A DNA stretch of 64,000 nucleotides. Origin: Pseudosporangium ferrugineum. Lineage in GTDB: Bacteria; Actinomycetota; Actinomycetes; Mycobacteriales; Micromonosporaceae. Below, in pieces: positions 1 to 7,405 of the stretch. The notes below the pieces were generated by a model. The model was not told where the DNA came from and made no database searches. It saw only the letters and a list, made by a program, of their open reading frames with translations. The DNA lies in the NCBI RefSeq assembly GCF_003002065.1, contig NZ_PVZG01000015.1:62001-126000 (forward strand). The letters are read 5' to 3'. The position numbers were made by a program, and so were the translations under genes. Position 1 is the stretch's first letter. The number at the start of each line of letters is the position of its first letter.

Positions 1-353
1 TCGTCGCCGCGGGCGTCCTGATCGAGCACCGCCGGACGCTGAGACCCACGCGGTACCGGCTCTGCGAACCGGACACGATCGCCCGTCATCGGAGCCAGTT
101 CAACCACCGGCTCGTCTACCACCGCCGGCAATCCGACCCGGGCACCGACTGCCTGTGCGCACTGGTCTGGGCACTCAACATCCACCGCGCCCTTCTCACG
201 CCGTACACGCCGGGCGAAGCCGACGCGATCCTGTCCGGGATCACCGGGCGCATCCCGGCGCGCATCGGGCCCGGCGCGCCGCTGGCAGGCGTACCGGAGC
301 TCGCCCGCGGCGTCCGCGATGCCGTCGGTGACCTGGCCACCGCGGCCTTCTGA
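1..353 (+). CDS. GPP34 (GOLPH3-like) family protein, C-terminal part
   Basis: An open frame runs in from the left edge (codons in phase from base 3) and stops at 351-353, giving about 116 residues. The pattern matches the C-terminal half of actinobacterial GPP34/GOLPH3-like proteins: a G-V-L segment followed by basic residues, a phenylalanine/leucine-rich helix, a C-L-C-A-L-V-W-A-L helix, and a final helix ending in A-V-G-D-L. The eukaryotic relatives bind phosphoinositide; the bacterial role is unknown. The N-terminus lies outside the window. Family assignment is from memory of the fold pattern, not a search. Confidence 0.55.
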   Translation, partial: VAAGVLIEHRRTLRPTRYRLCEPDTIARHRSQFNHRLVYHRRQSDPGTDCLCALVWALNIHRALLTPYTPGEADAILSGITGRIPARIGPGAPLAGVPELARGVRDAVGDLATAAF

Positions 354-477
354 GCGTGAAGCGCCCGCCACCTCCCGGCGGAGGGATCGACGAATCCCGG
401 CCGCAGGCATCCGCGACCACAGATCAGTGCCGAGCATGCCGTCGCGTATGGCGCGGTGGCCCGCAAAGGAGAGTCCA

Positions 478-705
478 GTGACCGCTGAAACGGGACAGCC
501 GGCCGCTCGCATCGAGCTCATGGGCGCGCACGAGATCCGCGTGCGGCTCGGCGTCGGCAGGCGGGACGCCTACCGGTTCACCCACCACAGCAGCTTCCCG
601 GAACCTGTCGCCGTCCTCGGTCACGGAAAGGTGTGGCTGCGGGACGACGTCGAGGAATGGATCCGTGCCCGCCGGCCCGACAGACACGGCCGACGGCCGG
701 GTTAA
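478..705 (+). CDS. small helix-turn-helix (AlpA/excisionase-like) DNA-binding protein
   Basis: A 75-residue protein. The GTG at 478 is chosen because AAAGGAGAG (465-473) sits at good spacing; an upstream in-frame start would only add arginine/proline-rich, non-conserved residues. Residues about 14-68 look like a winged/MerR-type excisionase domain: E-I-R-V-R-L-G-V-G-R-R-D-A-Y, then F-P-E-P, then V-W-L-R-D-D-V-E-E-W, the usual wing and second helix of this group. It is probably a small transcription regulator or excisionase-like protein. No integrase lies nearby. It converges on the next gene and shares a palindromic TTAA that supplies the stop codon to both. Confidence 0.55.
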   Translation: MTAETGQPAARIELMGAHEIRVRLGVGRRDAYRFTHHSSFPEPVAVLGHGKVWLRDDVEEWIRARRPDRHGRRPG

Positions 706-2216
706 CGGAGCGTGGTGGGCAGGCCGCGGAGGGCGGCCAGGCCGAGGACGCTGCGCGGCTGGTACGGGGTTCGCCAGAAGCCGCCGTGGGCCGCGCCCCT
801 CGCCTCGTCGCGCCATGCTTCGGCCGCTGCCGGGCGGGGGTTGCGGAGTTGGTGGACGAGCAGCGCCGCCATCAGTTTGTTGCTGGTTGCCGGTTCGAAG
901 ATTTCCACGTCGAAGAGGTGGGCGCCCGCGTACGCCGCCGCGAGGAGGCGGTTGGCGGTCACCGAGCGGGTGCGGGTGGGCGGCGCCACCGAGAAGCTCA
1001 CGGTGGTGCCGGCGCGGCGGGCGGCCGACGCGCGCCAGCGCTGGATCCGCTTGGCGAGGGCGTAGTTCGGGCCCTGCTGCGGCACCAGGCTGTCGGCGAT
1101 GCCGGGGTTCGCGCCCGGCGGATAGTTCGGGGTCAGGAGCCGCTCCGCGGAGAGCAGGTGGCCGAGGCGGGCGCGGCGGGACCGGTGGCGGTAGCGCTCG
1201 GTCGCCTGGGTCACGACGTCCCCGGGTACGGCGAACACGTCCGTCGGCGTGGCCAGAAACGCCAGCGCGGTGTCCGGCCGGGCCTCGATGACGTGGGTGC
1301 ACAGCGCGTCCACGGCCGCGGAGAGGCGGGCGTACGCCGCGCCGGGTGCGTACACGTAATTGCCGAGGACCAGGCGCCCCTCGACGCCGAGCAGCCACCG
1401 GGCGACCTCGGGCAGCCCGGTCAGCAGGTCGGCGCCCGCCGTCTCCACGGACGTCCCGGGCGCGAGGAGCGTGCCGGCGCCGCGGCGGGCCGTCGCGGCG
1501 ATCCTCGCCCACAGGTCGGGCCGGGGCAGATCGACGCCGAGGACCGTGCCGCCCCAGCCGAGCACCGCGGGCAGCGGGCCCATCTCGCTGCCCGCGCCGA
1601 GGACGACGAGGCGCTGGTCGGAGAGGTCGAGCCAGCCGGGCTCGGCGGCGACGGCCCGGACCATCTCCGCGCAGGACTCCTCGATGGTGCCGGCGGCGAC
1701 CCACGCGTCGAGCTGCCGGTGCAGGGCGTCGCCGCGCAGGAGCTCGCCCCGGTACGGCACGGTGAGCTCCCGTTCGGGCTTCTCCCCGCCGGCGACCGTG
1801 ACCGTGCCGAGCGGCCGGCTGTCCGCGCCGGAGCCGACGACCGTGACCGTGCCGGGCGGCCGGCTGTCCGCGCCGGGGCCGGCTGCCGTGACCGTGCCGG
1901 GCGCGCGGCTGTCCGCGGCGAAAATGCCGGTCAGGGGCGCGTCGCCGGCGTCGTCGCGGTCCACCCGCATCCGGGCGCGCACCGAGGCCAGGCCTGCCTC
2001 GGCGACCGCGTACCCGTCACCGGCCTCCACCAGGGCCCGGAAGTGCCGCAGATAGCCCGTGCGCCAGTCCCGCTCGGCGGACGCGGCGTCGGCGGCGGCC
2101 GGATCGGCGGCGCGCAGCGCGTCGGCGACCACCTCGCGGCCCAGGTCCGAACTGCTGCGCCGACCGTCCGCACCGCGGGGAAACACGACCTCGTTCACGC
2201 CGGACAGTATGGCCAC
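702..2216 (-). CDS. uncharacterised Rossmann-like protein with an internal repeat insertion
   Basis: A 504-residue protein of no family I can name. Residues about 203-230 hold a glycine-rich beta-alpha-beta turn (L-V-V-L-G-A-G-S-E-M-G, then V-L-G-V-D-L), as in nucleotide- or SAM-binding Rossmann folds. The C-terminal half is rich in conserved-looking segments (N-Y-P-P-G-A-N-P, Q-Q-G-P-N-Y-A-L-A-K-R). Residues about 100-143 are three near-identical 15-residue repeats that look like a recent slippage insertion between two folded parts. The stop overlaps the stop of the convergent helix-turn-helix gene. A short ORF may precede it. A methyltransferase- or dehydrogenase-like function is possible but unproven. 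Confidence 0.6.
   Translation of the reverse strand: MAILSGVNEVVFPRGADGRRSSSDLGREVVADALRAADPAAADAASAERDWRTGYLRHFRALVEAGDGYAVAEAGLASVRARMRVDRDDAGDAPLTGIFAADSRAPGTVTAAGPGADSRPPGTVTVVGSGADSRPLGTVTVAGGEKPERELTVPYRGELLRGDALHRQLDAWVAAGTIEESCAEMVRAVAAEPGWLDLSDQRLVVLGAGSEMGPLPAVLGWGGTVLGVDLPRPDLWARIAATARRGAGTLLAPGTSVETAGADLLTGLPEVARWLLGVEGRLVLGNYVYAPGAAYARLSAAVDALCTHVIEARPDTALAFLATPTDVFAVPGDVVTQATERYRHRSRRARLGHLLSAERLLTPNYPPGANPGIADSLVPQQGPNYALAKRIQRWRASAARRAGTTVSFSVAPPTRTRSVTANRLLAAAYAGAHLFDVEIFEPATSNKLMAALLVHQLRNPRPAAAEAWRDEARGAAHGGFWRTPYQPRSVLGLAALRGLPTTLR
1788..1919 (-). repeat. three 45-bp tandem repeats inside a coding region
   Basis: Three consecutive in-frame 45-bp units encode A-D-S-R-x-x-G-T-V-T-x-x-G-x-G in the Rossmann-like protein. 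The copies differ at a few positions only. Unit length is a multiple of three, so the reading frame survives copy-number change. Confidence 0.85.
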
Positions 2217-2234
2217 CCGGCGGCCGGAGCGGCG

Positions 2235-2348
2235 CTACAGGCCCTGGTCCCGCAGCCAGTGCTCGACGCCGTCGACGACCGGGGCCGGGGCCCGGCGGCC
2301 CGGGGAAGCTGACGATGCGAACCCAGCTCGGACTCTAGCGCCAGCCAT
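2235..2348 (-). CDS. possible 37-residue ORF upstream of the Rossmann-like gene
   Basis: The ATG at 2348 directly follows GGGAGGAA (spacing is shorter than ideal). The frame encodes 37 residues ending V-V-D-G-V-E-H-W-L-R-D-Q-G-L and stops at 2235, 18 bases before the start of the downstream gene on the same strand. It could be a short translated leader or a leftover gene end. No homologue is recognised; coding status is uncertain. Confidence 0.25.
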   Translation of the reverse strand: MAGARVRAGFASSASPGRRAPAPVVDGVEHWLRDQGL

Positions 2349-2512
2349 TTCCTCCCGATATGTGATCGGATTCGACATGGTTCAGAAATTGTGACGCACG
2401 GACCGACTTTGTGCCCGTCAAATCCAAGCGCGAGCGGATGCCTTGGTGTGAATCGATGATCTGCGATTAGCTGAGTTGCCCTCGAACAGGAAGGGCGAGT
2501 CCGGAACGTCGC

Positions 2513-2538
2513 GTGACCGTTGCCGAGCCGACGGTCAC
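2513..2538. promoter_or_regulatory. inverted repeat in the 5' region of the secreted-protein gene
   Basis: GTGACCGT and ACGGTCAC form a perfect 8-bp inverted repeat with a 10-base loop, ending about 19 bases before the GTG start at 2557. It may be an mRNA hairpin or an operator. The remaining 2217-2512 holds only the possible short ORF and no other clear signal. Confidence 0.35.
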
Positions 2539-2556
2539 ATCGAGAGGGGAATCATC

Positions 2557-2922
2557 GTGAACACTCGCCGGATCTCCACAGTGCTGGCCGTTTCGGCCGC
2601 TGCTGCGGCCACCGTGGTCGGCGGAATGGCCATGGCTCCTTCGGCCTCCGCCGCCGACTGCCCGGCCGACGGCCGCGTGATGGCGAATCACTTCGATACC
2701 TTCGATGCCCCGAAGGCATTCGAGCTTCTCGACGGTCAGACCACCTGGGAGAACCTGCGGACATTGGTGTCGCACGGGGACACGCAGCACGAGGTGCCGA
2801 GGGCGGCGCAGAATATTCTGAACGACCCGGCGTTCTGGAATCGCCTTGACACATCGGGCGGTATGTACCTGCCTGACGGCATTGTCATCCGCCAGGACGT
2901 GCGAAACGTGTGCGGCTTCTGA
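2557..2922 (+). CDS. small secreted protein of unknown function
   Basis: A 121-residue protein. The GTG at 2557 is chosen over upstream starts because GAGAGGGGA (2542-2550) precedes it and because it gives a clean Sec signal peptide: N-T-R-R, a hydrophobic alanine/valine core, then a cleavage site after A-S-A at about residue 31. The mature part of about 90 residues has two cysteines, one near the N-terminus and one three residues from the C-terminus, so one disulfide is likely. No family is recognised. It stands alone between oppositely oriented genes. Confidence 0.65.
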   Translation: MNTRRISTVLAVSAAAAATVVGGMAMAPSASAADCPADGRVMANHFDTFDAPKAFELLDGQTTWENLRTLVSHGDTQHEVPRAAQNILNDPAFWNRLDTSGGMYLPDGIVIRQDVRNVCGF

Positions 2923-3012
2923 TACTGACGGTCAGATTCACCTGCTCGACGCCGTCGACGACCGCGTCCCGGCGTACGGTGCCCGCGTCGCAGATTCCGG
3001 GGCCGGGAGGTA

Positions 3013-3477
3013 TCAGCCGGCCAGCGATGCCGCGTACTTGTGGGCGATGGATTGCGATTCGGGGAGGTCCGCCTCCACCACCGGCAGCGGCGGCAGGACG
3101 GTGGCGCCGAGCTCGCGCAGCAGCTGGGCCAGCAGCGCCGCGGCGGCCTCGGCCTGGGCGGCCACCCCGGCGGTCACCACGGGTACGGCGCGCTTGCCGG
3201 CGAGCGCGTTCGCGGGCAGCCGGTCGAGCAGCACCTTGAGCACGCCGGTGTAGCTGCCCTTGTACGTGGGGGTGGCGATCACCAGCACGTCGGCGTCCTG
3301 CACCGCGGCGGTCGCGGCGGCGGTCGCCTCGTCGCCCGGGGTGAGCAGCCCGGCGCCGAGTTCGCCGACCTCGATCACCGCGGAGGCCCCGCCGAGCGCG
3401 GCGCCGACGGCCGCGGCCAGCGTGGAGGTTCGCGATCCGGCGCGCGGGTTGCCGGAGACGACGACGGTTCCGCTCAT
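3013..3477 (-). CDS. NADPH-dependent FMN reductase (SsuE-like)
   Basis: A 154-residue flavodoxin-fold reductase. The N-terminal V-V-V-S-G-N-P-R-A-G-S-R-T loop binds the FMN phosphate, and A-T-P-T-Y-K-G-S-Y-T-G-V-L-K (residues about 68-81) is the family's flavin-contact motif. It is expected to supply FMNH2 to the FMNH2-dependent monooxygenases in the same operon. It is the last gene of the left sulfur operon; its ATG overlaps the stop of ssuD by four bases. SsuE/MsuE-like reductases are the usual partners of SsuD; which reductase here serves which oxygenase cannot be read from sequence. Confidence 0.85.
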   Translation of the reverse strand: MSGTVVVSGNPRAGSRTSTLAAAVGAALGGASAVIEVGELGAGLLTPGDEATAAATAAVQDADVLVIATPTYKGSYTGVLKVLLDRLPANALAGKRAVPVVTAGVAAQAEAAAALLAQLLRELGATVLPPLPVVEADLPESQSIAHKYAASLAG

Positions 3478-4544
3478 GTGTCAGCTCCCAGGTTCAGCAG
3501 GGGGAGGACGCCCTCGCCGAAGCGGAAGGCCTCCTCGAGGTGGGGTTGCCCGGACAGGATGAAGTGGTCGATACCGAGCGCGTGGTATTCGGTGAGGCGT
3601 GCGGCGATCTCGGCGTGGCTGCCGACCAGCGCGGTGCCCGCGCCGGGGCGGACCAGGCCGAAGCCGGCCCACAGGTTCGGGGCGATCTCCAGGTCGTCGC
3701 CGGCGCTCAGGGCGGCCATCCGGCGCTGGCCCTCGGACTCGGTGCGGGCGAAGCGCTCGCGGGCGGCGGTCACCGCGGCGGGCGGGATCCGGTCCAGCAG
3801 GAACCGGGCCACCGCCCACGCCTCGGCGGCGGTGTCGCGGGCGATGACGTGCAGGCGGATTCCGTACGCCGGGGAGCGGCCGTAACCCTCGGCGAGGGCC
3901 CGTACGGCGGCCAGCTTCGCGGCGACCGCGTCCGGCGGCTCCCCCCACGTGAGGTACGTGTCGGCGTGCTCGGCCGCCACCCGCAGCGCCGGCGGGGACG
4001 AACCCCCGAAGAACACCTCGGGTACGGGCTCGGGCCGCGCCCGCGTCGTGGCGCCCGCCACCCGGTAGTGCTCGCCGGTGTGGTCGAACGGTTCGCCGGA
4101 CCACGCGCCGCGGAGGACGGTGAGGAACTCGGCGGTGCGGGAGTACCGCTCGTCGTGGTCCAGCCAGTCGCCGAAGCGGCGCTGCTCGGTGGACTCGCCG
4201 CCGGTCACCACGTTGAGCAGCAGCCGGCCGCCCGAGATCCGCTGGTACGTCGAGGCCATCTGCGCCGCCAGCGTGGGCGAGATCAGCCCCGGCCGGAACG
4301 CGACCAGGAACTTGAGGGTCGACGTCTCGGCGAGCAGGGCGGCCGTGGTGATCCACGAGTCCTCGCAGAACGTGCCGGTCGGGGTGAGCACCCCGGTGAA
4401 GCCCAGCCGCTCGGCGGTGCGGGCCACCAGCGCCAGGTAGCCGAGGTCGGGCGGGCGCTCGGTGGTGACCGTGGCCGAGGCCTGCCCGCCGCTGGTGATG
4501 CCGTGGCTGTCGCCGGCGGTGGGCAGGAACCAGTGCACCCGCAT
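3474..4544 (-). CDS. ssuD: FMNH2-dependent alkanesulfonate monooxygenase
   Basis: A 356-residue TIM-barrel LLM monooxygenase that cleaves C-S bonds of alkanesulfonates, giving aldehyde and sulfite. It follows E. coli SsuD closely: W-F-L-P-T near the start, T-G-V-L-T-P-T-G-T-F-C-E-D-S-W (the cysteine-containing active-site loop), L-K-F-L-V-A-F-R-P, the conserved L-Y/V-F-F-G-G-S-S loop, Y-L-T-W-G-E-P-P, and N-L-W-A-G-F-G-L-V-R near the C-terminus. It starts one base after the stop of the flavin reductase and overlaps the FMN reductase downstream, so translation is probably coupled. Confidence 0.93.
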   Translation of the reverse strand: MRVHWFLPTAGDSHGITSGGQASATVTTERPPDLGYLALVARTAERLGFTGVLTPTGTFCEDSWITTAALLAETSTLKFLVAFRPGLISPTLAAQMASTYQRISGGRLLLNVVTGGESTEQRRFGDWLDHDERYSRTAEFLTVLRGAWSGEPFDHTGEHYRVAGATTRARPEPVPEVFFGGSSPPALRVAAEHADTYLTWGEPPDAVAAKLAAVRALAEGYGRSPAYGIRLHVIARDTAAEAWAVARFLLDRIPPAAVTAARERFARTESEGQRRMAALSAGDDLEIAPNLWAGFGLVRPGAGTALVGSHAEIAARLTEYHALGIDHFILSGQPHLEEAFRFGEGVLPLLNLGADT

Positions 4545-5045
4545 CTACGCGGTCCGTTTCAGGTGCGCGTAGCTGCCGTCGTGGTAGACGAGCGGGGTGA
4601 CCGTGGCGTCCGCGTGGTGCTCCCCGGACGACGGTGTGGCCAGCACGATGGTGTGGTCGCCCGCCTCGACCTGCTGGGTGACCCGGCAGACCAGGGTGGC
4701 GAGGACGCCCTCCAGCAGCGGCACGCCGTCCGGCCCGGGATGCCAGGCGCCGTGCGCGGCGAACCGGTCGATGCCGCGGGCGGCGAAGGTCCGCGCGACG
4801 TGTTCCTGCTCGCGGGTGAGCACGTGCACGGCGATGGTCCGCGCCGCCTGCACCGCCGGCCACGCCGAGGCGGTCCGGGCGAGGCAGAAGGAGACCAGCG
4901 GCGGGTCGAGGCTGACGGAGGTGAACGAGGTGGCGGTGAAGCCGGCCGGCGGGGTGCCCGGCGCGGTGATCACGACGACGGCCGCGGCGTGGCGCCGCAG
5001 CAGCGTACGGAAGAGGTCGGCGTCCACGAGCGAGGTGACGGTCAT
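4545..5045 (-). CDS. flavin reductase family protein (HpaC/DszD-like)
   Basis: A 166-residue flavin reductase-like protein. Typical features are an N-terminal F-R-T-L-L-R-R-H-A-A-A-V-V-V-I-T, the substrate loop G-F-T-A-T-S-F-T-S-V-S-L-D-P-P-L-V, and a C-terminal histidine-rich segment ending in L-V-Y-H-D-G-S-Y. These enzymes reduce free FMN/FAD with NAD(P)H for two-component monooxygenases. Together with the unrelated FMN reductase at the operon end, the cluster has two reductase types, probably for different oxygenases. It lies between an LLM monooxygenase and ssuD with almost no spacing. Confidence 0.88.
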   Translation of the reverse strand: MTVTSLVDADLFRTLLRRHAAAVVVITAPGTPPAGFTATSFTSVSLDPPLVSFCLARTASAWPAVQAARTIAVHVLTREQEHVARTFAARGIDRFAAHGAWHPGPDGVPLLEGVLATLVCRVTQQVEAGDHTIVLATPSSGEHHADATVTPLVYHDGSYAHLKRTA

Positions 5046-5054
5046 GGTTCCCCT

Positions 5055-6155
5055 TCAGGCGGAGACGAGCGAGCGGTGGGCCAGTTCCCGCTTGACGAGC
5101 GGGAGGAGGTGGCGGCCGTAGTCCACGGCGTCGTCGACCGGGTCGTAGCCGCGGATGAGGATGGTGGTGACGCCGAGGTCGACGTAGTCGAGCAGGGCGC
5201 GGGCCACCGTCTCCGGCGAGCCGACGAGCGCGGTGGAGTTGCCCTGGGCGCCGCTGGCGCGTGCGGTGGCGGTCCACAGTGCCCGGTCGTGGCGGTCGCC
5301 CTTCGCCGCGGCGGCGAGCAGGCGCTGCGAGCCGACGTTCTCCGGCTGTGGCCCGCCGAGGACCCGGGTCTTGTCGCCGGTGAAGGAGCCCTTGCCGCCC
5401 GCGCTGGCCTCGATGGTGGCCAGGATCCGCCCGGCCCGTTCCCAGGCCAGCTCGTCGGTGGCGGCCAGGATCGGCCGGAAGGACACGCTGATGCCGAGCG
5501 GTCCGCGGCCCGCCGCCGCGGCGGACGCCTGGACGGCGGCGATCTGCTCGGCGGTCTCCTTCAGCGGCTCGCCCCAGAGGGCGAAGACGTCCGCCACCGC
5601 GCCGCCGACCCGGTACGCCGCCGCGGACGATCCGCCGAAGTACAGCGGGATCCGGTGCGCCGGCCGGGCGAGCAGCGAGTAGTCCTCGAACCGGTAGAAC
5701 CGGCCCTCGTGCGAGAACGGCTCGGGCGAGGACCAGGCCCGGCGCAGGATGCGCAGGTATTCCTCGGTGCGGTCGTACCGCTCGTCCTTGGTGAGGTGGT
5801 CGCCGTCGCGGCGCTGCTCGGCGTCGGAGCCGCCGGTGATGGTGTGCACCGCCACGCGCCCGCCGGAGAGTTGGTCGAGGGTGGCGAACGTGCGGGCCGC
5901 CGTGGTCGGTGCGACGAAGCCGGGGCGGTGCGCGATGAGCAGCCCGAGGCTCGACGTGTGCGCGGCGGCGTACGCGGCCACCTGCGTGCCGTCCGGGGTG
6001 GACGAGCCGTACCCGATCAGGATGCGGTCGAAGCCGGCGTCCTCGTGGGCGCGGGCGAACCGGCGCACGTAGGCCGGGTCGACGCTCGGCCCGGACGGGG
6101 CGCGGGTCTCGGACACGTCCCGCGTGCCGATCATGCCGACGAACTCAACGGTCAT
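5055..6155 (-). CDS. LLM-class FMNH2-dependent monooxygenase, organosulfur type
   Basis: A 366-residue LLM flavin monooxygenase of the SsuD-related group. The true start is the ATG at 6155, sharing one base with the stop of the upstream flavoprotein gene (TGATG). Family motifs include A-H-E-D-A-G-F-D near residue 35, the S-G-G-R-V loop, T-K-D-E-R-Y-D-R-T-E-E-Y, and L-Y-F-G-G-S-S-A-A-A-Y. It is a clear paralogue of the last gene of the right operon (12527-13624), with the same C-terminal I-R-G-Y-D-P-x-D-D-A-x-D-Y-G-R block. Its substrate is probably a sulfonate, sulfone or sulfate ester, but is not readable from sequence. Confidence 0.85.
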   Translation of the reverse strand: MTVEFVGMIGTRDVSETRAPSGPSVDPAYVRRFARAHEDAGFDRILIGYGSSTPDGTQVAAYAAAHTSSLGLLIAHRPGFVAPTTAARTFATLDQLSGGRVAVHTITGGSDAEQRRDGDHLTKDERYDRTEEYLRILRRAWSSPEPFSHEGRFYRFEDYSLLARPAHRIPLYFGGSSAAAYRVGGAVADVFALWGEPLKETAEQIAAVQASAAAAGRGPLGISVSFRPILAATDELAWERAGRILATIEASAGGKGSFTGDKTRVLGGPQPENVGSQRLLAAAAKGDRHDRALWTATARASGAQGNSTALVGSPETVARALLDYVDLGVTTILIRGYDPVDDAVDYGRHLLPLVKRELAHRSLVSA

Positions 6156-7294
6156 CAGTGGGTCCCTTCCAGGACGGAACGACCTGCGGAGCCGAGGACC
6201 ACGTCGTCCTGCGGGGTGTGGATCCGGCCGCACAGCACGTCGCGCAGGTGCCGTTCGAGCGGGTTGCGGCGGGACAGCGCGGCGTTGCCGATGAGCGCGA
6301 CGCCCCGCTGCACCGCGTCGATCGCGGCGTTCGTCACGACCGTCTTGGCCAGGTCGGCGGCCGTGACGCCGCCGGTCTCCGCCGTGGCGGTGAGGAACGC
6401 CTGCGCGGAGGCCAGGGCGGCCTCGATCGCGCCGACCTCGTTCTGGAAGCGGGGCAGCGAGGCCAGCGGTTTGCCGAGGTTGGTGGGTACGCGTTCCCGC
6501 AGGTAGCCGGCGAGCCAGTCGCGGGCGGCGTACGCGACCCCGAGGTAGATGGCGGCGATCCCGAGCGCGTTCCAGGCCCGCAGGTCGCCGCCGTCCCGGC
6601 CGTCGAGCCCGAGCACCGCACCTTCCGGTACGCGCACCCGGTCGAACGTCACGTCGTCGCTGCGCGAGGCCCGCAGCCCGAGGTGGTCCCAGGTGCGCTC
6701 GACGGTGATGCCGGGCGAGTCGGTACGCACGAGGAACGCCCCGGCGCGTACGGGATCCTCGTCGGTGCGGGCCCAGACCTGCATCCACCGCAGCCCCACG
6801 GCCCCGGTGGAGAAGATCTTGTGGCCGGTGAGCTCCCAGCCGTCCGCGGTGCGCCGGGCGGTGGTGGCGGGCAGGCCGCCGCGGGCCGGCGTGCCGAGGT
6901 CGGGCTCGACGCGCAGGGCGTTGATAAGGGTCGGCCGGGTGGCGGACTCGGCGAGCACCCCGGCGTAGAGGTCCGCGGGCCAGCCGCCGGTCCGAGCCTG
7001 GGCGGCGTGGGCGAACAGGGTCATCGCGCTGATCAGGGCCACCGAGGGGTCGCCCCGGCCGAGGGCGGTCAGCACCCGGACGGTGTCGGCGAGGGTGCCG
7101 CCCGGGCCGCCGTGGCCGGTGCCGACGGTGAGCGTGAGCAGGCCCGCGTCGTGCACCAGGGCGAGGCCCGCGGCCGGCAGCTCGGCGCTGCGGTCGTGTT
7201 CCTCGGCGTGGGCCGCGAGGGCGGCGGTCACGTCCACCAGTTGGGATAATTGGGTCTTGGGCAGAGCTTCAGCGTTCGCCGAAGGGGTGGGCAT
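6155..7294 (-). CDS. acyl-CoA dehydrogenase-fold flavoprotein (SfnB/DszC-like)
   Basis: A 379-residue protein with the acyl-CoA dehydrogenase fold. Visible parts are the G-H-G-G-P-G-G loop after helix bundle one, W-E-L-T-G-H-K-I-F-S-T-G-A in the beta domain, G-L-R-A-S-R-S-D-D-V, and a C-terminal R-I-H-T-P-Q-D-D-V-V-L-G-S-A-G. The ending and the sulfur context match SfnB/DszC flavin-dependent sulfur-acquisition oxygenases rather than fatty-acid oxidation. First gene of the left operon, transcribed away from the divergent ssuC. It very likely needs reduced flavin from the reductases in the same operon. Confidence 0.82.
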   Translation of the reverse strand: MPTPSANAEALPKTQLSQLVDVTAALAAHAEEHDRSAELPAAGLALVHDAGLLTLTVGTGHGGPGGTLADTVRVLTALGRGDPSVALISAMTLFAHAAQARTGGWPADLYAGVLAESATRPTLINALRVEPDLGTPARGGLPATTARRTADGWELTGHKIFSTGAVGLRWMQVWARTDEDPVRAGAFLVRTDSPGITVERTWDHLGLRASRSDDVTFDRVRVPEGAVLGLDGRDGGDLRAWNALGIAAIYLGVAYAARDWLAGYLRERVPTNLGKPLASLPRFQNEVGAIEAALASAQAFLTATAETGGVTAADLAKTVVTNAAIDAVQRGVALIGNAALSRRNPLERHLRDVLCGRIHTPQDDVVLGSAGRSVLEGTH

Positions 7295-7325
7295 GAGCCC
7301 TACCGTGCGCCTCTTGCTGGGAAGA

Positions 7326-7374
7326 TGTCAATGCCGATCCCATATCCTAGTAGACCTATGGGATACGGTTGACA
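7326..7374. promoter_or_regulatory. symmetrical divergent control region of the sulfur operons
   Basis: Between the two operons, ATCCCATA (7337-7344) and TATGGGAT (7357-7364) form a perfect 8-bp inverted repeat with 12 bases between. Outside it lie TGTCAA (7326-7331) and TTGACA (7369-7374), themselves inverted, so TTGACA hexamers point outward on both strands. The symmetry fits one dimeric regulator controlling both directions. No good -10 hexamers were found at standard spacing, so which bases are -35 elements is unsettled. Confidence 0.55.
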
Positions 7375-7405
7375 TGCGGAACTTGCATCGGCGAGAGTCG
7401 GCGCC

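Noticed and set aside
3540..6506. A 988-codon open frame on the plus strand
   Set aside because: Antisense to the clearly recognised SsuD and LLM genes and without any domain.
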